From positions 1 through 64,000 of the forward strand of contig CAZOAJ010000010.1 in NCBI GenBank assembly GCA_964577935.1: a stretch of DNA of 64,000 nt, given 5' to 3'. The notes beneath the pieces are model-generated. The model was given only the letters and a program-made list of their open reading frames with translations. It searched no databases and was not told where the DNA came from. The translations under genes and the position numbers were made by a program. The DNA comes from JABDGV01 sp964577935. GTDB lineage: Bacteria > Chlamydiota > Chlamydiia > Chlamydiales > FEN-1388. This document shows, piece by piece, positions 53,725 to 62,561 of the stretch (positions are counted from its first letter, which is position 1; each line of letters opens with the position of its first letter).

Positions 53725-54423
53725 TCAAAAAGTTGCCTTGCTATAGAGAATTTTTTCTAACTTATTGCGAATTGGTTCTATATGCAGAGGAGAAATATGC
53801 ACATTGCCATCACTTAAATCAGGATTCAGGATGCCTTCTGAAGTTGCATAATCATCATAAACATCTAAAAAGGCTATTTGATTCCTATGGCATAATTTGG
53901 ATAATTTTTTATTTAAGCGCTGAGTAAATTGAACTCTTTCCTCGATAGAGCCACTAACAGGATATTGCTCATTAAGAAATCCATCCGTTGGAGGTGTTAC
54001 TGAACAGACTACACATAGGATGTCGTTATAAAACGATCGATTAACAATAATTGTTTTAATATAGTTTTTTGCAAGAGTGTCGAGGATTTCTTCTATTGAT
54101 CTCTTATAGCTATCTCGTTGATTCACTACATGAGACCTAATATCAATTTCTCCAAACACAAAAAGAGCAACATCCCCTTCATTAACCCCCTCTGCAAGAA
54201 GATTAAGGAATTGAAGCCCGTCACGACCAATACGATGCATCGTCGTAGGCCCTTTGTATCTATCGATATAACCAGAAATATATTGGAGTTCTCTGCAGTG
54301 ACTGTCCCCAAAAACAAATATATTTTCAGCACTTATACCGGTCACAAGAAGCATGAAGGTTATGCAAAAAATGATGAAATTACTGAGAAGCGACCACCGA
54401 ATTAGACACCTCTTAAACTTCAT
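53725..54423 (-). CDS. Exported SGNH/GDSL-hydrolase-like protein
   Basis: A 232-residue protein. An N-terminal signal peptide or anchor (residues 10-32, ending ISAEN) precedes FVFGDSHCREL: the GDS block, with the catalytic Ser at about 41. FVFGEIDIRSH near 90 stands where SGNH enzymes have block III (G-x-N-D), but with Glu-Ile-Asp instead. SDGNVHISPLH near 210 supplies the D-x-x-H pair. The fold is therefore SGNH-like, acting as an esterase or deacetylase on lipids or carbohydrates outside the cytoplasm, but the changed block III leaves activity uncertain. It is 11 bases downstream of the 54435-55265 gene on the same strand, probably one operon. Confidence 0.65.
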   Translation of the reverse strand: MKFKRCLIRWSLLSNFIIFCITFMLLVTGISAENIFVFGDSHCRELQYISGYIDRYKGPTTMHRIGRDGLQFLNLLAEGVNEGDVALFVFGEIDIRSHVVNQRDSYKRSIEEILDTLAKNYIKTIIVNRSFYNDILCVVCSVTPPTDGFLNEQYPVSGSIEERVQFTQRLNKKLSKLCHRNQIAFLDVYDDYATSEGILNPDLSDGNVHISPLHIEPIRNKLEKILYSKATF

Positions 54424-54434
54424 AATTATATACC

Positions 54435-55265
54435 TTATTTACCCATTCTGCCCTGCATACGACGAATGAATTCTTGTGCCTGATCATTTACGCCCCTCAT
54501 AATTTGAATACTCTTCCACGATGAAGCAGCAACCACACATTTGAGTGACTCATTCAATGCTAAAAGATACATTTCTTTAATTTTTTGAAGACTCTTCAAC
54601 CTAACATCGCTCGTTGATGATTCCGGAAATGATTCAAGCTTTGATTCAAGCTCGCCAAAAGATGCTAATATATGCTCAACTGCCTCTAAATTTTTTAAGT
54701 ACTCACTCAAGTCATTGTAGATAAAATCAGAAACAACAAAGGATCCATCAAGATTTGATTCTTCAATCAACTGAGAAAAGCAATCGTTGCAAAAAGGATA
54801 CCCAGGAAGAAAGGCAAAAGTTTTTTTAGCTTCGTTTACTCCTTCTTGTTGTGAATCAATTTTCATCATTATCGAAATTATTTTGTTTAATTTCTCAACA
54901 AGTCTACTTGTAGGAACAAACATTCGCCTAACAACTGAGCTCATTGAACGAGCGGCTTGATCTATATAGCTTTTGATAAGAGATTCCGCTACGTTATTAA
55001 TAAGCGTTTTAATTTGTTCTTTTTGCTGAGGCTGGACGTCTTCTTGATCGAGAAGAGCCGCTACAGCTTCAATATTGATTGTCGGATCGTACTGACTTTT
55101 GTAAATAACCTTTCTCATGGAGCTAAAAATTGTTTTTTCCTCAAGCATCAACCCATGATTTGTTTTTCTTATGAACAAATTTGTTATAGAACCTCTCTTC
55201 TCTTGAAATTTATTTAATTGATCCAAGAAAGGTTGGACAGATGACGCAGAGATAGGCTGTACCAT
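54435..55265 (-). CDS. Hypothetical helical protein, 276 residues
   Basis: A soluble, mostly helical protein with no signal peptide or membrane segment. It contains a central cysteine pair FCNDC (residues ~160) in the segment LPGYPFCNDCFSQLIEE, and the rest is charged amphipathic helix. No family recognised. The N-terminal MVQPISASSVQPFL is Ser/Pro-rich, compatible with a type III signal but not diagnostic. It is upstream of, and probably co-transcribed with, the SGNH-like gene. Confidence 0.55.
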   Translation of the reverse strand: MVQPISASSVQPFLDQLNKFQEKRGSITNLFIRKTNHGLMLEEKTIFSSMRKVIYKSQYDPTINIEAVAALLDQEDVQPQQKEQIKTLINNVAESLIKSYIDQAARSMSSVVRRMFVPTSRLVEKLNKIISIMMKIDSQQEGVNEAKKTFAFLPGYPFCNDCFSQLIEESNLDGSFVVSDFIYNDLSEYLKNLEAVEHILASFGELESKLESFPESSTSDVRLKSLQKIKEMYLLALNESLKCVVAASSWKSIQIMRGVNDQAQEFIRRMQGRMGK

Positions 55266-55340
55266 AGAAGTAATTCCCCTATTGAATTATACCGATAAAA
55301 TCCGTATACTCCTCCGAACACGAATTGTCGAGAGTCCTTT

Positions 55341-55616
55341 ATGTCGAAAGTATGTCAAGTTAAGGGCAAAAAACCCTCTATGGGCTTTACCTACGTTACT
55401 CGCGGTATTGCCAAGAAGAAAAAAGGTATTGGTTTGAAAGTAACGGGCAAAACAAAGCGCCGCTTCATTCCAAACGTCATCCAAAAGCGTTTTTGGTTTG
55501 CTGACGAAAACAGATTCATCCGCCTTCGCCTTTCATGTTCCGCTATTCGCGATATTGAAAAGCTAGGTCTTGCCGCTATAGTACGCAACATGCGCGCTCA
55601 AGGGCAAAAGATCTAA
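55341..55616 (+). CDS. rpmB: 50S ribosomal protein L28
   Basis: A 91-residue L28 with SKVCQVKGKKPSMGF at the start, TKRRFIPNVIQKRFWFADEN and RFIRLRLSCSAIRDIEKLGL. It binds 23S rRNA in the large ribosomal subunit. It has its own terminator immediately downstream. From memory, L28 is followed by a UbiD and a phospholipase D gene in C. trachomatis as well (CT086-CT084), which supports the assignments below. Confidence 0.97.
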   Translation: MSKVCQVKGKKPSMGFTYVTRGIAKKKKGIGLKVTGKTKRRFIPNVIQKRFWFADENRFIRLRLSCSAIRDIEKLGLAAIVRNMRAQGQKI

Positions 55617-55631
55617 TTTATTTAGATTTTC

Positions 55632-55667
55632 AAGCAGGTCTTCGTTCAGTTTGACCTGCTTTTTTTC
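55632..55667 (+). terminator. Intrinsic terminator after rpmB
   Basis: AAGCAGGTC (55632-55640) pairs with GACCTGCTT (55653-55661) around a 12-base loop, followed by a run of T to 55667. Confidence 0.92.
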
Positions 55668-55761
55668 TTTCTTCGCACTCTATCTATAATTTCCCCGATT
55701 TTTTTCTACACATTAGCTCATCGTTTGAGTAGTCTGTCACAACAGTTACACTCGAATAGAC

Positions 55762-57546
55762 ATGATACAGCTACCCTTTTCTACAAAAACACCAAAAAAT
55801 CTACGTTCATTTCTTAACCTTCTTGAAAAAGATAATGATCTTGTACGTATCCGCGTAGAGGTTGACCCCTACCTTGAAATCGCTGAAATTCACCGACGAG
55901 TCGTATCGCAAAATGGGCCTGCCCTCCTTTTTGAAAAGGTTAAAGGATCTCGATTCCCAGTGGTAACAAACTTATTTGGAACTCAACGACGCCTTGAACA
56001 CGCTCTCGGAGGTGACCCTTCTCGCTTCGTTCAAGATGCTGTAGATCTCATACAAGGCAAACTACCGCCATCGCTTGCCAAACTTTGGGAAAAGCGCGCC
56101 CTCCTAAAACACATGTTGAAAGTTGGTATAAAGAAAAGAAAGTCCGGGCCCATTCTTGACTCAGTTATATCTCCTGTAGACCTGAATATACTTCCAATTA
56201 TCACTTCATGGCCTGAAGATGGCGGCCCCTTTATCACACTGCCCCTTGTCTACACTGAACCAACTCAAGCAACGCAAACAGCAAAGCCTGGAAATCTTGG
56301 CATGTATCGAATACAGCGGTTCGATTCAACCACTACCGGATTACATTTTCAAATAGGTAAAGGCGCAGGATTCCACCTTTATCAGGCCGAATCAAATAAA
56401 CAAGACCTACCGGTAGCAATCTTCCTTGGCGGCCCTCCCGTTTTAACCTTATCGGCAATAGCACCCCTACCAGAAAATGTACCTGAATTACTCTTTTGCT
56501 CATTTCTGATGGGGAGCAAACTCGAAATGACTCGTTATGGGGACTTTATCTACAATATACCTTCCGAATGCGACTTTGCACTCCTAGGCCATGCAAAAAA
56601 AGGAGAAAGAAGAGCTGAAGGCCCATTTGGAGACCACTTTGGATACTATAGTCTAGCACATGACTTTCCAGTATTCCATTGCTCAACCCTTCTCCATCGA
56701 AATGATGCTGTATTTCCTGCAACCGTTGTAGGGAAACCTCCTCAGGAGGACTTAGCTATTGGAAATCTTCTACAAAAAACACTTTCTCCCCTCTTTCCAG
56801 TTGTTATGCCCGGTGTTCAGGACTTACACACATTTTCAGAGAGCGGGTTTCATCCACTGGCTGCAGCACGAGTTAAAGAACGCTATGAGAGAGAAGCTCT
56901 TACTTGGGCCATGAGAATTATGGGGGAAGGCCAGCTCTCTTTAACAAAATGCCTCATCGTAACTGATCAAAATATCGACATCCGATCAATTAAAACACTC
57001 CTACAAACCCTTCTTGAGCGAATGAATCCTAAAACAAATATATTGATTTTGGGCCATACCTCTAACGATACCCTTGATTACACAGGGCAAGCTTTGAACT
57101 TAGGATCGAAAATGATCCTTATAGGAACCGGAGAGAAAATACGTGAGCTCCCAAGCGCTGTTCACAAAGCCCTTCCTCACGAAATCAAAGATGCAAAAGT
57201 ATTTTGCCCAGGATGCCTTGTAATTCAAGTAGATGCTCACACAGATATCAAAAACATTCTCCAAAATGATTCACTCCTTCCATGGCCCTTGATTATTATT
57301 GTTGATAATGTCAAGAGCTGCACTTCCTCTTCTCTTGAATTTTTATGGCAGGTTTTCACTCGATTTGAGCCTGCTCTCGATGTTCATGCAAGAAAATCAT
57401 TCATTGAGAGATCTCAAGCATCATTTGAATTTCCCTTGCTTATCGATGCACGAATGAAGCCTCGCTATCCAAAAGCATTAGAACCCGATGATAGCACCGT
57501 TCGATTAGTTGACAGGAGATGGAAGGAGTATTTTGAAACTTCATGA
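55762..57546 (+). CDS. UbiD-family prenylated-FMN-dependent decarboxylase
   Basis: A 594-residue member of the UbiD family. RIRVEVDPYLEIAEIHRR and GPALLFEKVKG at the start, ITSWPEDGGPFITLPLVYT and GMYRIQRFD in the middle, and GPFGDHFGYYS (with the catalytic E-G-P-F-G-D-H region) are typical. UbiD enzymes decarboxylate aromatic acids in quinone synthesis with prenylated FMN supplied by UbiX. In chlamydiae, which use the futalosine route to menaquinone, the exact substrate is less clear. Longer than the ~490-residue ubiquinone-pathway UbiD; the C-terminal ~130 residues are an extra module. The stop overlaps the next gene (ATGA). Confidence 0.88.
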   Translation: MIQLPFSTKTPKNLRSFLNLLEKDNDLVRIRVEVDPYLEIAEIHRRVVSQNGPALLFEKVKGSRFPVVTNLFGTQRRLEHALGGDPSRFVQDAVDLIQGKLPPSLAKLWEKRALLKHMLKVGIKKRKSGPILDSVISPVDLNILPIITSWPEDGGPFITLPLVYTEPTQATQTAKPGNLGMYRIQRFDSTTTGLHFQIGKGAGFHLYQAESNKQDLPVAIFLGGPPVLTLSAIAPLPENVPELLFCSFLMGSKLEMTRYGDFIYNIPSECDFALLGHAKKGERRAEGPFGDHFGYYSLAHDFPVFHCSTLLHRNDAVFPATVVGKPPQEDLAIGNLLQKTLSPLFPVVMPGVQDLHTFSESGFHPLAAARVKERYEREALTWAMRIMGEGQLSLTKCLIVTDQNIDIRSIKTLLQTLLERMNPKTNILILGHTSNDTLDYTGQALNLGSKMILIGTGEKIRELPSAVHKALPHEIKDAKVFCPGCLVIQVDAHTDIKNILQNDSLLPWPLIIIVDNVKSCTSSSLEFLWQVFTRFEPALDVHARKSFIERSQASFEFPLLIDARMKPRYPKALEPDDSTVRLVDRRWKEYFETS

Positions 57547-58637
57547 AACACACATCTCGACGAACAGTTAGACCAAGGCCAAAAAGACATGTAAAGAGCT
57601 ATACAAAAAGTCTAGCATCTCTTCTCTTTACAGTACTTTTCGGATTATTTTTTTACTTTTTTCAGCATGCTGAAGTTCACCTGCCTGACCCACATGCAAC
57701 GGTCACTATTGCATCAACCGATGTCTCAGATAATATAAAATTAACCATCTTGGAAGCCATTAAGAATGCACGAAAGTCAATTACGATTTTGATCTACTCA
57801 ATCCACGACCCATCGATTATCTCAGCCCTTAAGTCAAAAGCGGAACAAGGGATAGATGTCCAAGTACTCTATGATCCTGTTGCCTCCAAAGATGCCGCGC
57901 TACATTTGGGACCTAAAATCAAAGCTCTCCCCGTCCGTTCATCAAGAGGTCTTATGCACCTCAAGCTAATCTCAATTGACTCAGAGCAAGCCTGGATAGG
58001 ATCATGCAACATGACTACAGACTCACTTGTTCTCCATGGAAACCTGCTTGCAGGCTTTTACTCAAAAGCAATGGCTCAGGTTATTGAAGAAAAGGCACTT
58101 CAATTACAAAAGCTCAAACCAAAAAATGTAGAACCTAAAATCATAACTTCCGAATCGCAAAGCTATGAGATCTATTTTTCTCCAGAACAGGGATCTATCG
58201 CAGAAAAACGTATTCAATCTCTTATAAGTTCAGCTCAAAAAACGATTCGAGTTGCTGCCTATACATTTACAAACTTTAAGCTTGCTCAGAGCTTGGTTGA
58301 TGCAAAATCTCGAGGAGTCGATGTACAGGTTATTTTCGACAAAGAGTCCTCTAAGAATACAAGTCAAAAGGCATATATTCTGCTCAAACGTGGAAATGTA
58401 CCCACAGGAACGAGGATTAGGCAAGGCCTTATGCATCACAAGATGGCCATAATAGATGATACCACGCTGATTATGGGTTCATCGAATTGGACGAAAGCCG
58501 CCTTTACGATCAATGACGAAATTACGTGTATTATCTCACCACTAAATGTATCTCAAGCTACCTCCATAAAAAAAACCTGGGAGGCAATGTTTGATAATTC
58601 TACACTGCGAAACAGTCTAACAGGTTATTCCCTATGA
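57543..58637 (+). CDS. Membrane-anchored phospholipase D-family protein
   Basis: A 364-residue protein with a basic N-terminus (RRTVRPRPKRH), one transmembrane helix at 24-40 (LASLLFTVLFGLFFYFF), and two intact HKD motifs: HLKLISID (139-146) and HHKMAIID (298-305) followed by GSSNWTKAAF. The catalytic part would face the periplasm, or the host if processed. It is a paralogue of the 1973-3403 protein. ATG overlaps the ubiD stop and its own stop overlaps dapB, so it is embedded in a co-translated chain. Substrate (phospholipid or nucleic acid) is unknown. Confidence 0.9.
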   Translation: MKHTSRRTVRPRPKRHVKSYTKSLASLLFTVLFGLFFYFFQHAEVHLPDPHATVTIASTDVSDNIKLTILEAIKNARKSITILIYSIHDPSIISALKSKAEQGIDVQVLYDPVASKDAALHLGPKIKALPVRSSRGLMHLKLISIDSEQAWIGSCNMTTDSLVLHGNLLAGFYSKAMAQVIEEKALQLQKLKPKNVEPKIITSESQSYEIYFSPEQGSIAEKRIQSLISSAQKTIRVAAYTFTNFKLAQSLVDAKSRGVDVQVIFDKESSKNTSQKAYILLKRGNVPTGTRIRQGLMHHKMAIIDDTTLIMGSSNWTKAAFTINDEITCIISPLNVSQATSIKKTWEAMFDNSTLRNSLTGYSL

Positions 58638-59419
58638 AAATAGCTCTTATAGGCTTTGGCAAAATGTCACGAGCCATCCTCGACCTTCTCCCATACAACT
58701 CCATCGAATGTGCTCATATTTTAACGAGAACACCTCCAAATACAACCTGGGATTACCCCCAAATACATGTATGGCATGACATTCATATGTTGCCATGGGA
58801 TCAAATTGATGCCTGTATCGATTTTAGCTCTCCAATTGGTCTTAAAGAACGTGTAGAAACAATATTACGTCATAAAAAACCTCTTATTATTGGAACTACA
58901 GGCTGGGAAAATCAACGAGAAGAAATATTACGGATTGCAGATAAGTGCGGAACTCTTCTTTGGGGTCCGAATTTTTCCATTAGCGTTGCTCTCCATTCAA
59001 AGATTATCGCGTATGCCGCTCATCTCATGTCACGATTCCCAGAATTTGATGTAGGCATCTATGAAAGACATCACCGGCAAAAGGCTGATCATCCTTCTGG
59101 AACCGCTTTGCAGCTTGCAGACATTCTCCTGAAACTAACACCCTCAAAAGAAGAGGTTGTAAGTAATTTACCCCCTGGAAAATTACAAAATAATCAGATC
59201 CATGTGGCCTACTCCCGAATTGGAACACTTCCAGGATATCATGAAGTCCTTTTTGAAAATGAGACGGACACTATCACCCTATCTAATCGAACTTCTTCAC
59301 GATCTACTTTTGCCCAAGGCGCCTTAGAAGCGCTTCTTTGGCTTGAGAACCGAAAGGGTGTATTTAATTTTATGGATATGATCGACGAGCGTATTCGTTC
59401 AAACCCAGTTACCCACTAA
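58634..59419 (+). CDS. dapB: 4-hydroxy-tetrahydrodipicolinate reductase
   Basis: A 261-residue NAD(P)H-dependent reductase of the lysine/meso-diaminopimelate pathway. N-terminal Rossmann KIALIGFGKMSRAILDLL (slightly reduced glycine pattern), substrate block IYERHHRQKADHPSGTALQLA, and NFSISV are diagnostic. Overlaps the PLD stop (ATGA). With DapA and DapL directly downstream it completes the aminotransferase branch of the pathway in three genes. Confidence 0.96.
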   Translation: MKIALIGFGKMSRAILDLLPYNSIECAHILTRTPPNTTWDYPQIHVWHDIHMLPWDQIDACIDFSSPIGLKERVETILRHKKPLIIGTTGWENQREEILRIADKCGTLLWGPNFSISVALHSKIIAYAAHLMSRFPEFDVGIYERHHRQKADHPSGTALQLADILLKLTPSKEEVVSNLPPGKLQNNQIHVAYSRIGTLPGYHEVLFENETDTITLSNRTSSRSTFAQGALEALLWLENRKGVFNFMDMIDERIRSNPVTH

Positions 59420-59432
59420 TCGAGAGAATCCT

Positions 59433-60359
59433 ATGATGGCAGCATTTAAACTCAAAGGTGTATATACAGCACTTGTAACCCCATTTACTCCAGATGGAAC
59501 AGAAATCAACTTTGAGACTCTTCTTTCACTTATACAAAGACAAATTGATGCAAACGTTTCAGGTATTGTCCTCTTTGGAACAACTGGAGAATCAGCAACA
59601 CTTACATTTCAAGAGCGGACAGTAATATTAAAACGAGTAGTCGAGTATGCAAAGGGCAAGATTCAGATAATGGCAGGATGCGGCACATGCTCTACTCAAA
59701 CAACTCTTGAGCAGGTACGGCAGGCAGAAGAACTGGGAGCCGACGCTCTCCAGCTGCTATCCCCCTACTATAACAAGCCAACCCAAGAAGGCCTATACAC
59801 ACATTTTAAAGCCGTAAATGACTCAACAAGACTTCCTATATGTCTATATAATATTCCTGGAAGGACTGCAGTTAATATAGAACCTAGAACTTTTGTTCGA
59901 CTCGCAAAGCTTGATCGAATTATTGGAACTAAGGAGGCATCTGGCAGCATCCAGCAGATTATGGATGTACTTGAAGAGACGGCAATGATTCCGAAATTCA
60001 CAGTTCTTGCAGGTGACGATCTTTTATTCCTACCGCTAGCAGCCGTTGGAGCTCAAGGGGTAACATCAGTTGTAAGCAACCTTCTTCCTGCAGCAACCAA
60101 TCAATTAGTTCAATTAGCACTCAAAGGGCACTATCAGCAAGCGAAAAACATGTTCTTTAAAATGAAGCCTTTGATCCAAAGTCTATTCATTGAAACAAAC
60201 CCTGCTCCAATCAAATATCTATTATCTGCTAAAGGCTATCAAGTTGGCCCTTGCAGAATGCCTCTTGCCCCTCTCTCTGAGTCAACACGAAATATACTTA
60301 ACAATCTTGTTCGCACTGCATCAACATTTGAAATTGAACCAGCCTTAGAACTTGTATAA
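59433..60359 (+). CDS. dapA: 4-hydroxy-tetrahydrodipicolinate synthase
   Basis: A 308-residue DHDPS. YYNKPTQEG, ICLYNIPGRTAVNI and GTKEASGS carry the catalytic triad tyrosine and the Schiff-base lysine. It condenses pyruvate and aspartate semialdehyde in the cytosol. It starts at ATG 59433, with a second ATG at the next codon and GAGAG upstream; 13 bases after dapB. Confidence 0.96.
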   Translation: MMAAFKLKGVYTALVTPFTPDGTEINFETLLSLIQRQIDANVSGIVLFGTTGESATLTFQERTVILKRVVEYAKGKIQIMAGCGTCSTQTTLEQVRQAEELGADALQLLSPYYNKPTQEGLYTHFKAVNDSTRLPICLYNIPGRTAVNIEPRTFVRLAKLDRIIGTKEASGSIQQIMDVLEETAMIPKFTVLAGDDLLFLPLAAVGAQGVTSVVSNLLPAATNQLVQLALKGHYQQAKNMFFKMKPLIQSLFIETNPAPIKYLLSAKGYQVGPCRMPLAPLSESTRNILNNLVRTASTFEIEPALELV

Positions 60360-60367
60360 TTACTTGT

Positions 60368-61537
60368 ATGAAACGAAACCCATCTTTTGACCTTGTGGCT
60401 CCACGATACCTGTTTCAGGAAGTGGCTCATAGAGTAGATTTATTCATGAGAGAGAATCCAAATGCTCAGTTAATTCGACTAGGGATTGGAGATACGACTC
60501 AAGCTTTATGCCCTATTATCTCAAAAGCCCTCATCGACGAATCAAAAGCTCTTTCATCACCAGAAACCTATGTAGGATACGGACCTGAACAAGGCATCGA
60601 ACCACTACGTAAAATGATTGCTCAGCGTTTCTATCCGCATCTATCTGCAGATGAAGTATTCATTTCTGATGGAGCTAAATGCGATATCGCACGCCTGCAA
60701 GTACTTTTTGGGTCAGATGCAAAAATCGCAATTCAAGATCCCTCTTATCCCGCCTACGGAGATTCTTGTAGACTTATGGGCAAGAATCCAATTCTTGTTC
60801 CATGTCAGAAAGATCTTGGGTTTTTCTTTGATCTCAAAGATCTCGAACCATGTAACGTTTTCTTTTGCTGCTCTCCAAATAACCCAACCGGAACTGTTTT
60901 TACCTATAAGCAGGTACAGGATCTTGTTGCTCATGCCAAAAAATTTGGTTACATAATCGTTTTTGATGCTGCGTATAGCTCCTATATTCAAGGAAATCTT
61001 CCTTGTTCAATCTATGAAGTCACGGGAGCTGAAGAAGTAGCTATCGAGATAGGGTCTTTTTCGAAAATGGCTGGAATGAGCGGTGTTCGACTTGGATGGA
61101 CAGTCGTTCCACACAAACTTCTCTACAGCAATCAAAAACAGGTACATGCTGACTGGCTCAGACTTATTGGGACATTATTTAATGGAGCCTCGATCCTATC
61201 TCAAAAAGCAGGCATCGCTGCATTAACTGATGAAGGACAACAGCAAATTGATTCACAAATTCACGCCTATTTGAGAAACACGCACAAACTTAAAAATGCA
61301 TTATTGAGAGCAGGTTTTTCAGTTTTTGGAGGAGATCATGCTCCCTATATATGGGCTCAATCCGAACGTTTTTCATCATCCTGGCAGGCATTTGACTATT
61401 TCCTAAACCATTATCGCATCATCACCACCCCTGGAATCGGTTTTGGACCTGCAGGTGAAGGATATGTGAGAATTAGCGGCTTTGCTCAGGACGCGAATAT
61501 CATAGAGGCTTGTGAACGACTAGCTCACAGTCAATAA
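60368..61537 (+). CDS. dapL: LL-diaminopimelate aminotransferase
   Basis: A 389-residue class I/II PLP aminotransferase. LIRLGIGDTTQALCP, SSPETYVGYGPEQGIEPLR, FCCSPNNPTGTVF and IGSFSKMAGMSGVRLGW (PLP lysine in SKMAG) match DapL of chlamydiae and plants. It makes LL-diaminopimelate from tetrahydrodipicolinate in one step, bypassing DapD/DapC/DapE. 8 bases after dapA. Epimerisation by DapF, not in the window, would give the meso form used in peptidoglycan. Confidence 0.95.
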   Translation: MKRNPSFDLVAPRYLFQEVAHRVDLFMRENPNAQLIRLGIGDTTQALCPIISKALIDESKALSSPETYVGYGPEQGIEPLRKMIAQRFYPHLSADEVFISDGAKCDIARLQVLFGSDAKIAIQDPSYPAYGDSCRLMGKNPILVPCQKDLGFFFDLKDLEPCNVFFCCSPNNPTGTVFTYKQVQDLVAHAKKFGYIIVFDAAYSSYIQGNLPCSIYEVTGAEEVAIEIGSFSKMAGMSGVRLGWTVVPHKLLYSNQKQVHADWLRLIGTLFNGASILSQKAGIAALTDEGQQQIDSQIHAYLRNTHKLKNALLRAGFSVFGGDHAPYIWAQSERFSSSWQAFDYFLNHYRIITTPGIGFGPAGEGYVRISGFAQDANIIEACERLAHSQ

Positions 61538-61546
61538 AGGAACCAT

Positions 61547-62506
61547 ATGAATACGATCAAAATGATTTTTCCGGGAAACATGAATTCTCATCAAGCTCAT
61601 GAAGTATTTCCCGATGAAACACTTGATGTATCTAAAAGTTTTAGAGCAATTTCCTCAGATTTACTACAGCACATTTTTTCCTTTTTTTCTTCGGAGGAAA
61701 AAGAGACATTAGTCCAGGTCAACAAATTTTGGACCCAAACCATTGTTGATCAAACAAAATCAGAAATGCGATCTTCACTCACTCATATGGTCTCATGTCT
61801 ACTCACACATTTGCCATCAAAAGATATTTTGAGATGTGATTTCTTTTCATATCCAATTAATAGGGCCTTCGAAGCCTGTCAACATTTTCAGGCCCTCAAG
61901 CTCGAAATGAAGCAGTGGAACAAGATAATCATCTCAAAACTCGGCTTGTTGAAATGGGTAGATATATGCAGACTTAATAATAAACTACCTGGAGTTATCT
62001 CTTTACCCTTCTGTGGAAACCTGATCGAAGATGCCGAAATAGAATGTCTTCATCAAGAAGCTGATGCTTATTCTGCACCATATAAGAAAGAAATATTCTC
62101 TATCTGGAAAGAAAGTTATTTTCATCTATCTCTTGTGACCGGACGGCTCAAGATGATGCTCTATTTGAACAGAAGCTCTCTTCAATTCTTTCTGGAAGAA
62201 GAAGGGAGTCAACTGCTCCCAATATTTCTTCATGCCACAAACCAATTTGACAAACTTCTTGAAGCTTCAAGCTCTTTAGATCCTTTTGAAAAACTTGTTG
62301 TTAAAAATTTTGTTGAGTCCAAAAAAAATCAAGCAAGCCTGATTCACTTACCTCATAACATCATTGATCAACTCTCAATGAGCATTCAGAAGATTATGGA
62401 ACCCGTTGAAGACGATGATCTAAAAAAAATGTTACTGAGTGATGCAAATGCTCAAATTCAAATTGCTCGAAAAAATCTACACCAAGAGACCCAAGAAATC
62501 GCGTAA
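61547..62506 (+). CDS. F-box-like protein, first of a tandem pair
   Basis: A 319-residue protein. Residues ~32-70 form an F-box-like helix set (FRAISSDLLQHIFSFFSSEE, then ETLVQVNKFWTQTIVDQTK). The remaining ~250 residues are shared with the next gene, including WNKIIISKLGLLKWVDICRL, ISLPFCGNLIEDAEI and TGRLKMMLYL. It starts 9 bases after dapL (AAAGGAACCAT upstream), which suggests read-through from the dap operon. F-box domains bind host Skp1, so a host-ubiquitin role is plausible but unproven. No signal peptide. Confidence 0.65.
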   Translation: MNTIKMIFPGNMNSHQAHEVFPDETLDVSKSFRAISSDLLQHIFSFFSSEEKETLVQVNKFWTQTIVDQTKSEMRSSLTHMVSCLLTHLPSKDILRCDFFSYPINRAFEACQHFQALKLEMKQWNKIIISKLGLLKWVDICRLNNKLPGVISLPFCGNLIEDAEIECLHQEADAYSAPYKKEIFSIWKESYFHLSLVTGRLKMMLYLNRSSLQFFLEEEGSQLLPIFLHATNQFDKLLEASSSLDPFEKLVVKNFVESKKNQASLIHLPHNIIDQLSMSIQKIMEPVEDDDLKKMLLSDANAQIQIARKNLHQETQEIA

Positions 62507-62561
62507 AACGCCTTTAGAATATTTCCATAAAATATTTTTAGATTTCAGTAACTGCGAATTA

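Noticed and set aside
53684..53745. Inverted repeat CAAGGCA/TGCCTTG between rnz and the SGNH-like gene as a terminator
   Set aside because: No T-run follows on either strand and it extends into the convergent gene's end; too weak to call.
62439..62561. Extended N-terminus of the second F-box gene
   Set aside because: It would overlap the first F-box gene by 68 bases, lacks a ribosome binding site, and is not shared with the paralogue.
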